NCBI RefSeq assembly: GCF_000420945.1
Contig: NZ_ATVX01000011.1
Location: 1 to 64,000 of the forward strand
DNA: 64,000 nucleotides
Reading direction: 5' to 3'
Origin: Butyrivibrio sp. VCB2006
Lineage (GTDB): Bacteria > Bacillota > Clostridia > Lachnospirales > Lachnospiraceae
Shown here: in pieces, positions 25,098 through 33,995 of the stretch
How the letters are laid out: every line of letters begins with the position of its first letter
Numbering within the stretch: position 1 is the first letter of the stretch
The notes under the pieces: model-generated
The model's database searches: none
What the model was told of the DNA's origin: nothing
Seen by the model: only the letters and a program-made list of their open reading frames with translations
Program-made: the position numbers and the translations under genes

Positions 25098-27224
25098 TTA
25101 TTTTATTATCAATATGTTCGGAACCCAGTTCACCAGTTTAAGTCTGCTGGTCTTATCGACTGCAAGCATTCCTATCTGGTAATATCCCGGAACAAGCAGT
25201 CCCTTTCTGATCTTGAGTTTGTAACCTGTAAGGTCCACATTAACCTGATCCTGAAGCCTTACCCTTATGTCAGGTCTGTACCAGGTATAAATAGGGAAGC
25301 TGTAAACCTTGCTGTCCACAGGTCCTGCTCCGCCCTCATTTCTCTCAACTTTTCTAAGCAAAAGCTTTTTCTCGAAAAGAGCATTATCAGATCCGATAAC
25401 AAAGCTGTAGCCCTTAAGGAAGTAACCCTCCTCATTGCCCTCAGCCGTGACGCCGTAAAGCCAGTTGTCCATGGTGCCGTTGTACTCACAGCCAACTCTA
25501 AGACACTGATCCTCTCTGGCTCCGCGAATGCCTTTGTCGTGGATCGATACGTTTGAATATGCGATATCCTCCACAGGAGTGTAGTCCTCTCTCGGAATAA
25601 TCGCAGAAATAGTCTCATCCTCAGTAAGATGTGGACTATAGAAAGGATCCACATTGTAAAGATGTACATGCCTTCTCATGAGAGTATCACCCTCAACGGC
25701 AAGTCTTTCCATCTTCTTGGGATCCATATTATCAAGGCCTCTTGAAAGAGACTCGTGATGTTTCAGATAAATGTGGTTACAACATACGTTGTAATAGCCC
25801 TTCTCAAAAACGCTATAGCAGAAATCAACGTCATTGAATGCAACCTTAAGCTCCTCCGGAAAGCCTCCGATGTCATTAAACTTCTTTCTGCTGATAAGAA
25901 GGCATGCTGCAGTAACACCGATATTGTTGTGAATACCTCTGTTATAGCCAAAGTAATGGCTCTTGTTATCGTGCATCTTCTGAAGCTTGTGTACAGGGCC
26001 GCGTCTGACATTGGCAATACCTGCGTGCTGAATAAGATCCGTATCAGGGTAAATAAGCTTGGCTCCAACAGCTCCCACATGCTTGAGCTGTGCCTGAGAA
26101 ACCATCTCACGAAGCCATCCTTCCTTGACACACTCAATATCATCATTCAGGAAAAGAAGATAATCTCCCCTGGTGTTCTTGGCACCCTTATTGCACATAG
26201 CTGAGAAATTAAACTCCTCAAGCTTATACAGATAATTGATCTTGGTCAGCCCGTTCTTAACAGGAATCTTGCCGATGAAAACACCGTATCTTACGCGGTT
26301 CTTGGCCTCTGAACCATTATCAAGAACAACTATGTCATAGGTGATATTATCTTTTTCACTGGTAGTCTCTACTATAGACTCAAGGCATCTCCTCAAAACT
26401 TCAGGATGATCCTTACTTGGAATCACAATGCTGACCGTAGTAGGCTTCAGCAGCATATGTCTGGAGTTATGGAAGTTTCTGCCATAAAAAACATCCTGCT
26501 CAGGGTTTCTGTGGAATAGAACCTCCCTGATATGTCCAATAGGAAATTCCAATCCGGTTCTTTTTGCAAAGGCATGTTCATGAATCGCCAGCATGCAGAA
26601 AAGAACATCCGCTGAAAGCAAGGATGCTTCAAGTCCCACCTGTTCAGGTGAGTTTTTTTTATTGGAAGTGCCGCCAAGCATTCTGACAGCATTATCATAT
26701 TCACTGCCAGCCTCATGCAAGGTCTGAGACCTGCATGCAAAAAAGCTGCCAATGTAAAACGCGTTAAGATAAGAGTCCGGTGACCAGTCCGGCTTAAAGA
26801 AAGGATGAATGTACTTGCCAACCTTACCATACTCGTCCTCATCACCATATACTACATTGTGTTCAGGATGCGCTATAAAGTACTGCTTAACAACCTCTGT
26901 TGCTCTCTTTGTAAGCTTACCCTTAGGACTTACAAAAAGATATACTACATTCTCATCGTTCTTGGAATCAGATAATTCCCACACCTTGGCATAGGGAACA
27001 ACCTTCACCTTGGGCTCGGGAAGCTTATGGGGCACGACCTCCCCAGTCTCTAAAGTTTCATAGCTAATAGGAGCCGTTGCTTCTATAACCGACTCTTTTT
27101 CTAAGGCATGCTGCCACTTGTCATAGGCAGAAGACTTAGCACTTACTATCTTGTTGTATTTCCTTACTCTTTTTCCTACAAGAACTGACTTAGCTACGTC
27201 CTTTAGCATATCCCCAACCGTCAC
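25098..27224 (-). CDS. GT2 glycosyltransferase with partial GT domain and C-terminal beta domain
   Basis: This 708-residue protein has three parts. Residues 80-230 hold only the distal half of a GT2 domain (VVYGDEDEYG, HPFFKPDWSPDSYLNAFYIG). Residues 265-520 are a full GT-A domain (VSIVIPSKDHPEVLRRCL, DNGSEAKN, FLNDDIECV, AFNDVDFCYSVFEKGYYNVC). The last 130 residues are beta-rich and of no family I recognise. The GTG start overlaps the previous stop (GTGA) with AGAGGAG directly before it, so translation is probably coupled. It is likely a chain-extending enzyme for the Wzm/Wzt-exported glycan. Confidence 0.85.
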   Translation of the reverse strand: MTVGDMLKDVAKSVLVGKRVRKYNKIVSAKSSAYDKWQHALEKESVIEATAPISYETLETGEVVPHKLPEPKVKVVPYAKVWELSDSKNDENVVYLFVSPKGKLTKRATEVVKQYFIAHPEHNVVYGDEDEYGKVGKYIHPFFKPDWSPDSYLNAFYIGSFFACRSQTLHEAGSEYDNAVRMLGGTSNKKNSPEQVGLEASLLSADVLFCMLAIHEHAFAKRTGLEFPIGHIREVLFHRNPEQDVFYGRNFHNSRHMLLKPTTVSIVIPSKDHPEVLRRCLESIVETTSEKDNITYDIVVLDNGSEAKNRVRYGVFIGKIPVKNGLTKINYLYKLEEFNFSAMCNKGAKNTRGDYLLFLNDDIECVKEGWLREMVSQAQLKHVGAVGAKLIYPDTDLIQHAGIANVRRGPVHKLQKMHDNKSHYFGYNRGIHNNIGVTAACLLISRKKFNDIGGFPEELKVAFNDVDFCYSVFEKGYYNVCCNHIYLKHHESLSRGLDNMDPKKMERLAVEGDTLMRRHVHLYNVDPFYSPHLTEDETISAIIPREDYTPVEDIAYSNVSIHDKGIRGAREDQCLRVGCEYNGTMDNWLYGVTAEGNEEGYFLKGYSFVIGSDNALFEKKLLLRKVERNEGGAGPVDSKVYSFPIYTWYRPDIRVRLQDQVNVDLTGYKLKIRKGLLVPGYYQIGMLAVDKTSRLKLVNWVPNILIIK

Positions 27225-29380
27225 TCCTCTTCGTCTCTGTAGTAGCGCTCCTCACGCTTTTGAACAATCTTTTTACCAATCTTCTTGATGATATTATCCT
27301 TGGGCTGTGGCTTTTCTTCCTCCACATCCAGGGTCTCAACTACAGCCTGCGCTGCATTTCTTGGTAAAAGAGTCATTATCATCTTGATACACAGATGATT
27401 TCTCTCCTGGACGCTGAGTTTGTCTGAAGTTAAGCCAAACTCGATATTAGGATCATCTGTATTAAAGATCATTGAATCATCAGAAATCCAATTACCGTTA
27501 ACCGGATGAATTGAAACATCTGACACATTATCAGCAAATGCTTCCCCATTCCATGTGGCACTAACAAGTGTGACCATACACGGTGCAAAAGCCGGATCGA
27601 TTCGAACAGTTCTGCAATTGGCATCGACTCTGATATCAAGGCTTACAGTATTCTTCTCATCATACTGCTCCTCCGGGAAGATTGAATCATCCTCAGAAAA
27701 GCCCCCGCCCTCGTCCAGATATATCTGAATACAGTCGTCAGGTCTTGCACCCTGGGTTGGATGAACCATTTCCTTGGGCACTATAACCTTTCTGCCAATT
27801 TCCTTCCAGATTTCAACCATTGACTTACGATTTCCGGTCACGTATTTCTGGAAAGCATATTCCTCATCAAGTAGTACCTTGATGTTTTCTTCCGATATAT
27901 TAAGCTTGTCGAAAATAGGCTTTGGATCAAACTTTTCTCTTTTCCTATCTTCTAATCCATAGCAATACAGCGCTCTCCACACCTGTTCCTTGGCAGGAAT
28001 GCACTTACCATAGGTCCACTCATAATCTATTATAGTCCAAATAGGACCGTTAACCATAATATTTGAGAAAATAAGGTCATAATCAGACACCGGATAATCC
28101 GGCTTGTAATTAACTCTTCGGATGTACTCATTCAAAAGAGCATTGAAGCCGTCCATATCATCCTTATCAATGCACTCATCAAGGAGCGATGCCAGTGGCA
28201 CTCCATTGACAAAAGAGAAAATGGCACATCCTGCTTTTTCATCAAGCTGACAGTCATTGACCTCCAGATCACCGCCTCTGTACTTCTCAACAAGACCCTC
28301 GTAAGCATCTCTCATGCCGAAAACATGCTCTTTGGCAGCCTCGGTAAGAGGGAACTTTTTGATGATCTTTCTACCTGTTCTGCTGATTGCAATGTCAGTT
28401 CTTATCTTAAATTCATCAACTCTGTCATTGCTGTATTTACTGTAAATAGTATCAAAACCGGGACCGATAATTACCTCAAAAGAGTTGGCAAAATCCGGAT
28501 ACATTCCATCTTTTACCAGATCCTCGTAGGCATGCTTCTCATTAAAGAGAACCATTCGATCGCGGTCATAGTTTCTGACGTTGTCCTGAAGCTCTCCAAA
28601 TCCCGGAAGATAATAATCCGAGTGTAAAAGAGTCATCAGCTTGTAATCAGGATATGGATAGTAGAAGTGATACTCCTTCATGCCACATTTCTTGAAAATA
28701 TTGATAAGACCGTTTCTTGTAAAGGTCTTGGCAACACTATCCGCTGAATAACCTTCAATTCCTGTAAAGTAGGTTCCAAGGTGATCCTCTGCGCATCCTG
28801 CCAGATACTTAAGTCCAAGTCTGTTCTCAATGGCGATAACGATTCTTCCGCCCTTTTTGAGATGGCGATTCATCATTCTAAGGAACTTCTCGTAGGGATT
28901 CTCTGTTCCGATATACCCCTGGGCATACTCAAATACGCCAATCAAAAAGATATAGTCGAAATCCTTGGGAAGGTCCGGCTCCACGTCTCTAAAGTTACCG
29001 ATATGAATAGTAACATTGTCGCAGTCCTGATTTCTTGTAGCATTGATCTCAGAACGTCTCCTTGAAAGATCACAAGCTACAACCTGTCCCGCCTTCTGGG
29101 CCAGCATTCCGGTAATCGCACCACATCCTGAGCCAACCTCCAATACCTTGGCACCCTTTTCCATAGGGATCCACTCAACGATATTGGCTCTTTGCTCAGA
29201 CAAATGATAGAGAATAGGCCAGTTGCCTCTCTCTTCAATTACCTTGGGATACTCTTCTTTTTTATATTTTTTGACAATATCAAGAAGGTCATTCTCTATA
29301 GCTCCGTCACTATAAAGATCAACCCCTGAATAATGCTTGAAATTAAGTGTTACCTTGCCAATCTTGATTTCTTCCTGCAT
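27221..29380 (-). CDS. Methyltransferase plus kinase-like protein, WbdD-like
   Basis: A 719-residue protein. Residues 40-250 are a class I SAM methyltransferase (AKVLEVGSGCGAITGMLAQ, ACDLSRRRSEIN, FDYIFLIGVFEYAQGY). Residues 330-500 look like a protein-kinase or APH fold: GRKIIKKFP as the beta-3 lysine, DYDLIFSNIMV as a catalytic-loop analogue and TIIDYEWTYG in place of DFG. The last 170 residues are a beta-rich domain and a basic tail. The order methyltransferase-kinase, next to a Wzt with C-terminal domain, resembles E. coli WbdD, which caps the chain end and sets its length. That role is inferred. Confidence 0.8.
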   Translation of the reverse strand: MQEEIKIGKVTLNFKHYSGVDLYSDGAIENDLLDIVKKYKKEEYPKVIEERGNWPILYHLSEQRANIVEWIPMEKGAKVLEVGSGCGAITGMLAQKAGQVVACDLSRRRSEINATRNQDCDNVTIHIGNFRDVEPDLPKDFDYIFLIGVFEYAQGYIGTENPYEKFLRMMNRHLKKGGRIVIAIENRLGLKYLAGCAEDHLGTYFTGIEGYSADSVAKTFTRNGLINIFKKCGMKEYHFYYPYPDYKLMTLLHSDYYLPGFGELQDNVRNYDRDRMVLFNEKHAYEDLVKDGMYPDFANSFEVIIGPGFDTIYSKYSNDRVDEFKIRTDIAISRTGRKIIKKFPLTEAAKEHVFGMRDAYEGLVEKYRGGDLEVNDCQLDEKAGCAIFSFVNGVPLASLLDECIDKDDMDGFNALLNEYIRRVNYKPDYPVSDYDLIFSNIMVNGPIWTIIDYEWTYGKCIPAKEQVWRALYCYGLEDRKREKFDPKPIFDKLNISEENIKVLLDEEYAFQKYVTGNRKSMVEIWKEIGRKVIVPKEMVHPTQGARPDDCIQIYLDEGGGFSEDDSIFPEEQYDEKNTVSLDIRVDANCRTVRIDPAFAPCMVTLVSATWNGEAFADNVSDVSIHPVNGNWISDDSMIFNTDDPNIEFGLTSDKLSVQERNHLCIKMIMTLLPRNAAQAVVETLDVEEEKPQPKDNIIKKIGKKIVQKREERYYRDEEE

Positions 29381-29399
29381 GTGCTCGTTCCTCGCGAAC

Positions 29400-30761
29400 T
29401 TATTTACTTGCGTCTTCTACCTTACATGTAGAATTCATGTCGTAGTATCCAACTGTGTTCTTGTCGGAGACAACGGTGATGTTGAGAGCATCGTACAATC
29501 TGTGATATACAGTAAAATCATTCTGCTCAAAACCTGTTACGCCAAAGCTTATAAGATATTCGCCCCCCTGAAGTGACATATTCTGGGTAAAAGAAATATC
29601 TTTTACATCTCCGGCCTTGACGGGCTCAAGAAATGCCTTTTCAACCATAGAATTGGTACCTGTAATCTCGATACCAAGAATGTTCTTGAAGGTAAAGGCA
29701 AAAATAGGTGCTGCAACATCCTTGTTAAACTTAACTCTCATGTGAACCGTAAAGTCAGTTCCCTTAATAATGGAACTGGCTCTGAGGCCATTTGCGTCTG
29801 TTACATAGAATTCATCTATTGTTGCTGCGCCGTCTCCATACTCGAGAGTATCAGGATTCTCACCCATAGCCTTGTCTTCTGCCTGGGATTTGGAATTCTT
29901 TTTATCTAAGTCTTTGTCTCCTTTAACCTTGGAGTTAGCCTTCTCATCTGCCTTGGCAGCAGCATCCCTTATCTGCTCATCATCAAGAAGATTCTCCACG
30001 TCGCCACCTGTTGGAAGTGGGTACTGACCAACAAGAACCTGTTTGTAAATGTCGATCATTTTCTTGGGAGTGCCCTCTCCAAGGAGAACACCCTGGTTCA
30101 GAAGGATTGCCCTATCACAGTACTTACTGATACTGGACAGATCATGGGATACGAAAAGAATAGTCTTTCCCTGCTTCTTGAACTCTTCAAACTTGTGATA
30201 GCACTTAGCCTGGAAGAATACGTCTCCAACAGAAAGAGCCTCATCAACAATAAGAATCTCAGGATCAATATTGATAGCAACCGCGAAAGCAAGTCTTACG
30301 AACATACCGCTTGAATAAGTCTTGCAAGGCTGATATACATAATCTCCGATATCAGCAAACTCAAGGATTGCATCAAGCCTCTTAGTAATCTCTTCCTCGG
30401 AAAAGCCAATCATCATACCGTTAAGGTAAATGTTGTCAATTCCGTTATATTCCATATTAAAGCCGGCACCCAGCTCCAAAAGAGCTGAAATATGGCCGTC
30501 TACATTAACTTCGCCGGATGTAGGTGACAAAACTCCTGTGATGATCTTGAGGATTGTGGACTTGCCGGAGCCGTTTGTTCCGATAATACCCACGGTTTCG
30601 CCCTTTTTAACAGATAAACTCACATTGTTAAGAGCAAGATGCTCTTTGAATCTCTTTTTACCGGAAAGGCCGAGAGAATCTTTGAGTCTGTCCATTGGCT
30701 TGTCATATAATTTATAGGATTTAGTGAGGTTTTTAACCTCAATCGCTATGTCTTTTTCCAT
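29400..30761 (-). CDS. wzt: Polysaccharide ABC exporter ATPase with C-terminal domain
   Basis: A 453-residue ATPase that drives export of a lipid-linked glycan through the adjacent permease. The first 245 residues are the ABC domain: Walker A GTNGSGKSTIL, signature YSSGMFVRLAFA, Walker B ILIVDEALSVGD and the switch histidine in LFVSHD. A charged linker (about 255-300, rich in Lys and Asp) leads to a beta-sandwich C-terminal domain of about 145 residues, as in Wzt proteins that recognise a modified chain end. This extension, with the methyltransferase-kinase gene next door, argues for cap-dependent export rather than teichoic acid TagH-type function. Confidence 0.92.
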   Translation of the reverse strand: MEKDIAIEVKNLTKSYKLYDKPMDRLKDSLGLSGKKRFKEHLALNNVSLSVKKGETVGIIGTNGSGKSTILKIITGVLSPTSGEVNVDGHISALLELGAGFNMEYNGIDNIYLNGMMIGFSEEEITKRLDAILEFADIGDYVYQPCKTYSSGMFVRLAFAVAINIDPEILIVDEALSVGDVFFQAKCYHKFEEFKKQGKTILFVSHDLSSISKYCDRAILLNQGVLLGEGTPKKMIDIYKQVLVGQYPLPTGGDVENLLDDEQIRDAAAKADEKANSKVKGDKDLDKKNSKSQAEDKAMGENPDTLEYGDGAATIDEFYVTDANGLRASSIIKGTDFTVHMRVKFNKDVAAPIFAFTFKNILGIEITGTNSMVEKAFLEPVKAGDVKDISFTQNMSLQGGEYLISFGVTGFEQNDFTVYHRLYDALNITVVSDKNTVGYYDMNSTCKVEDASK

Positions 30762-30781
30762 TTATATCTCCGCGGACGCAA

Positions 30782-31804
30782 TTACAAAACATCAGCAAAG
30801 TGAGGTTTTGATCGTTTGAATATTAGTGTTCCAATGCTAAATGATGCTACAACAAAGAGCCAGAAATATGTTGATGAATAAAAGTGCTCAAAGAACCAAG
30901 TGTCACCCATGATTGTGTTTCTGTAGCCCTCCACAATATAGGCCATAGGATTAAGCTTGATTATCCATTTGTAGTCATCAGGAACAATATTGATATTCCA
31001 CAATATCGGTGTAAACCACTGGAACAGCTGAAGGCCGATGTTTATGATCTGTAAAAGGTCTCTGAAGAAAACAACAATTGCACATGTTGCATAGCTAAGA
31101 GACAGTACCAGAATAAACTCGCATCCAATGTAGTAAATAAACTGAATCCAGTAAATATTCGGATAGTATCCGTATACACAGGCAATGATCATCATTACAC
31201 AGATAAAGAATACGTGTATGAACATCGCTGCAATGATCTTAACGATTGGAAGAATACTGATCTTGAAAAGAACCTTTTTTACCAGATAGTTATACTCCAA
31301 AAGTGATGTGGTTCCATTTGTCAGTGCTTCTGTGAAAAAGAACCATGGAACAAGACCTGCTGTCAGGAAAAGAACGTACGGCATCTCGATGCCTCCTGAA
31401 ACAGCCTGAGCTCTTGATTGGAAGATAACGTCAAATACAATATAGTACATGACAACAGTGACCACCGGCTGTGCCAGTGCCCACACTATTCCCATATATG
31501 ATCCCGCATATCTCTTTTTGAAATCGTTGATTGATAATCTCTTAATGAGCTTTCTGGAATGAAATAGTTCCACCGGTAAAACTGTAAGTTTTTCATACCA
31601 GGCAAATCCCAGAATACAACTCACTCCAATCAGAACACATCCGCACACCTTTTTGAGAAACTCCGTATGCGGATCTGCAAGCGGGTTATTATGCAATACC
31701 AGTACCAGCGCAAGCGCAAGCGCCAATACATAGAAAATGCCCAAGCCAGTGCGCTTGGGAAGTTTTCTTAACCCTTTATTCAAAACTGTTTGATTCCTCC
31801 CCAT
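30782..31804 (-). CDS. wzm: Polysaccharide ABC exporter permease
   Basis: A 340-residue ABC-2 membrane protein. An N-terminal pair of membrane helices (about residues 20-75) is extra to the usual 260-residue Wzm; then comes the ABC-2 core with about six helices, the cytosolic amphipathic stretch KRLSINDFKKRYAGSYMGI and IVWALAQPVVTVVMYYIVF. It overlaps the end of rfbC by 25 bases, with AAGG seven bases before its ATG. With Wzt it should flip the undecaprenyl-linked glycan across the membrane. Confidence 0.92.
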   Translation of the reverse strand: MGRNQTVLNKGLRKLPKRTGLGIFYVLALALALVLVLHNNPLADPHTEFLKKVCGCVLIGVSCILGFAWYEKLTVLPVELFHSRKLIKRLSINDFKKRYAGSYMGIVWALAQPVVTVVMYYIVFDVIFQSRAQAVSGGIEMPYVLFLTAGLVPWFFFTEALTNGTTSLLEYNYLVKKVLFKISILPIVKIIAAMFIHVFFICVMMIIACVYGYYPNIYWIQFIYYIGCEFILVLSLSYATCAIVVFFRDLLQIINIGLQLFQWFTPILWNINIVPDDYKWIIKLNPMAYIVEGYRNTIMGDTWFFEHFYSSTYFWLFVVASFSIGTLIFKRSKPHFADVL

Positions 31805-32325
31805 TTTGTATCCTTGTCTGAGAAGATGAGCTCAACGCCTTCCTGAAGAGGCCATTCTACACCAATATCAGGATCGTTCCAGATAAGGCCACCCTCATCA
31901 TTTGGATGATAAAAATCAGAGCACTTATATGCAAATTCAGCATAATCAGACAGTACCAGGAATCCATGAGCAAAGCCCTTTGGAATGAAGAACTGCTTCT
32001 TATTCTCTGCTGATAAAACAACTCCAAACCACTTACCGAATGTCTTGCTATCTCTTCTAAGGTCTACAGCTACGTCGAAGACCTCTCCGTTTATACAGCG
32101 AACCAACTTGTCCTGAGGAAACTCTTTCTGGAAGTGAAGGCCTCTCAAAACGCCTCTCTTGCTGGCAGACTGATTATCCTGTACGAATTCACAGGTAATT
32201 CCTGCTTCTACGAAATCATTCTTGTTGTAAGTTTCTACAAAATATCCTCTTGGATCTCCGAAAACCTGCGGTGTGATAACCTTAAGTCCCTCAATTTCAC
32301 ATGTTTCAACTGTAATTTTACCCAT
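31780..32325 (-). CDS. rfbC: dTDP-4-dehydrorhamnose 3,5-epimerase
   Basis: RfbC epimerises C3 and C5 of dTDP-4-keto-6-deoxyglucose in the dTDP-L-rhamnose pathway. The 181-residue protein is a single cupin of the standard length: DPRGYFVETYNKNDF, VQDNQSASKRGVLRGLHFQ with the catalytic histidine, KLVRCINGEVFDVAVDLR and FFIPKGFAHGFLVLSD. It shares 25 bases with wzm. Its partners rfbA and rfbB are upstream. No rfbD reductase gene appears in the window. Confidence 0.95.
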   Translation of the reverse strand: MGKITVETCEIEGLKVITPQVFGDPRGYFVETYNKNDFVEAGITCEFVQDNQSASKRGVLRGLHFQKEFPQDKLVRCINGEVFDVAVDLRRDSKTFGKWFGVVLSAENKKQFFIPKGFAHGFLVLSDYAEFAYKCSDFYHPNDEGGLIWNDPDIGVEWPLQEGVELIFSDKDTKWGGIKQF

Positions 32326-32356
32326 TTTAATCTACAACTCCATAAATATATTTTTG

Positions 32357-32379
32357 GCCTGACCCAAAATGAGTCAGGC
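32357..32379 (-). terminator. Hairpin between the small membrane protein gene and rfbC
   Basis: GCCTGAC (32357-32363) and GTCAGGC (32373-32379) form seven GC-rich pairs with a nine-base loop. On the minus strand CAAAAATATATTT follows, not a true U-run, so it is at most an attenuator or stabilising structure inside the rfb operon. Confidence 0.45.
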
Positions 32380-32402
32380 ATATAAGCATATCATGATGCC
32401 AT

Positions 32403-32888
32403 TTATTTGGGATTTCCCACAGGTGTTCCACCGATTGTTTCCCCACTGGGAATCGGTCCCTGAGGAACTTCTCCGTCAGGCATATGTCCCATACTGCTTC
32501 CAAAAGAAGCAGCGGCATCAGGCTTATCAAGCTGTCCTACAACAGCCATACCAAGGCCGCCCTCGGAGCTATCCTCCGCGCTTGATGAATCCGAGCTGCC
32601 AGCCTTCTGAGTATTCTGCTGAATTACTACTACAGCAGGAACCTTTTCTGTTTCATCAAAAAAGTCTTCGTCGTACAGAAAGCTCTTTAAGTCATCGCCA
32701 ATCTGCTGACCATAGATTTCCTGTGAAATAGACATTTCCTCAGTAGAAACTTCTACTGAAGCACTGCTATTCTTTTTCCCAAGCATCTTGTTGATCTTGT
32801 CAGCATTCGTTGCATAAATAATTACAACTACCAGGATAAAAGCGCTAAATATGGTCATTAAGGCCATTGTGAATACTTTTTTATCCAT
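32403..32888 (-). CDS. Small membrane-anchored protein, unknown function
   Basis: A 161-residue protein with one N-terminal membrane segment (about residues 7-29, TMALMTIFSAFILVVVIIYA) and an extracellular region that is low in structure and ends in a Gly/Pro-rich stretch (PDGEVPQGPIPSGETIGGTP). ATG 32888 has GGGGG five bases upstream; 13 earlier residues are dropped. It lies between rfbA and rfbC. Its topology recalls small polysaccharide assembly factors, but there is no recognisable family and the function is unknown. Confidence 0.75.
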   Translation of the reverse strand: MDKKVFTMALMTIFSAFILVVVIIYATNADKINKMLGKKNSSASVEVSTEEMSISQEIYGQQIGDDLKSFLYDEDFFDETEKVPAVVVIQQNTQKAGSSDSSSAEDSSEGGLGMAVVGQLDKPDAAASFGSSMGHMPDGEVPQGPIPSGETIGGTPVGNPK

Positions 32889-32957
32889 ATGAACCCCCTG
32901 ATCATTCTCCCCGTTTGTTATTGTCATGCTAACTGCAAGGCAATAACGAAGTCATGA

Positions 32958-33827
32958 TTATAATCCATTAGCAACTTCTACTAAGTATTTACCATAGTCT
33001 GTCTTCATGAGAGGCTCAGCCAGCTTAAGGAGCTGTTCCTTATCAATGAATCCTCGCTTGTAAGCAATCTCCTCGATACAGGAAATGTAAAGTCCCTGTC
33101 TCTTCTGGAATGCACATACGAAATCAGATGCATCAAGAAGTGAATCGTGGTTACCTGTATCAAGCCAAGCGAAACCTCTTCCCATAGTCTCTACAGAAAG
33201 CTCGCCTCTTCTAAGATATTCATTGTTTATGCTGGTGATCTCAATCTCACCTCTTGCTGAAGGCTTAACGTTGGCTGCGATATCAACAACCTTGTTGTCA
33301 TAGAAGTAAAGACCAGGAACTGCGTAATTACTCTTAGGATTCTCAGGCTTTTCTTCAATGCTGATAGCCTTACCGTTCTCGTCAAACTCTACAACACCGT
33401 AAGCTCTTGGATCTCTTACGTAGTAACCAAAGATAGTTGCCCCGCTCTCTCTTGAAGCAACTTCTCTAAGAAGCTTACTAAAGCTCTGGCCATAGAAGAT
33501 GTTATCTCCAAGAACCAGTGCAACTGAATCAGATCCAATAAACTTAGCTCCGATGATAAATGCATCAGCAAGACCCCTTGGCTGCTCCTGAACCGCATAC
33601 TCAAAGGTCATACCAAGCTGTTCACCGCTTCCAAAAAGCTCTTTAAATGCAGGAAGGTCTCTTGGTGTAGAGATAATGAGAACTTCTCTGATTCCTGCAA
33701 GCATAAGAGTTGAAAGTGGATAATAGATCATAGGCTTGTCATAAACCGGCATCATCTGCTTGGACATTGCTCTTGTAAGTGGATAAAGCCTTGTTCCTGA
33801 ACCGCCTGCTAAAATAATACCCTTCAT
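32958..33827 (-). CDS. rfbA: Glucose-1-phosphate thymidylyltransferase
   Basis: RfbA makes dTDP-glucose from dTTP and glucose-1-phosphate, the first step to dTDP-rhamnose. The 289-residue protein is full length, with the nucleotide motif [39 protein letters not shown] and the catalytic-site [39 protein letters not shown] lies eight bases before the ATG. The product is used by RfbB just upstream in the operon. Glucose-1-phosphate may come from PgcA (20918). Confidence 0.96.
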   Translation of the reverse strand: MKGIILAGGSGTRLYPLTRAMSKQMMPVYDKPMIYYPLSTLMLAGIREVLIISTPRDLPAFKELFGSGEQLGMTFEYAVQEQPRGLADAFIIGAKFIGSDSVALVLGDNIFYGQSFSKLLREVASRESGATIFGYYVRDPRAYGVVEFDENGKAISIEEKPENPKSNYAVPGLYFYDNKVVDIAANVKPSARGEIEITSINNEYLRRGELSVETMGRGFAWLDTGNHDSLLDASDFVCAFQKRQGLYISCIEEIAYKRGFIDKEQLLKLAEPLMKTDYGKYLVEVANGL

Positions 33828-33856
33828 GTGTATATCTCCTTATTGTTGTATGATAC

Positions 33857-33995
33857 GGATTTCTCCGCTTCGCTTTCGAAATCCTGCAAACATTCGGAAA
33901 TCGATATGCTCATTCTTCGCATATCTTTTTTCCTCATGTTTGTTCAGGTAATTAATACAAATTGATAATTGTGTAAACACAATCAATTTGTATTA
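33857..33995 (-). repeat. Row of three hairpins between rfbB and rfbA
   Basis: On the minus strand, TAATACAAATTGAT/ATCAATTTGTATTA (33995-33953) is a 14-pair stem with an inner TGTG/CACA helix that begins one base after the rfbB stop. Then GATATGC/GCATATC (33925-33903) and GGATTTC/GAAATCC (33884-33857) follow. None has a proper U-tract. No gene is present in 33828-33995. This mirrors 24957-25092. Confidence 0.6.
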
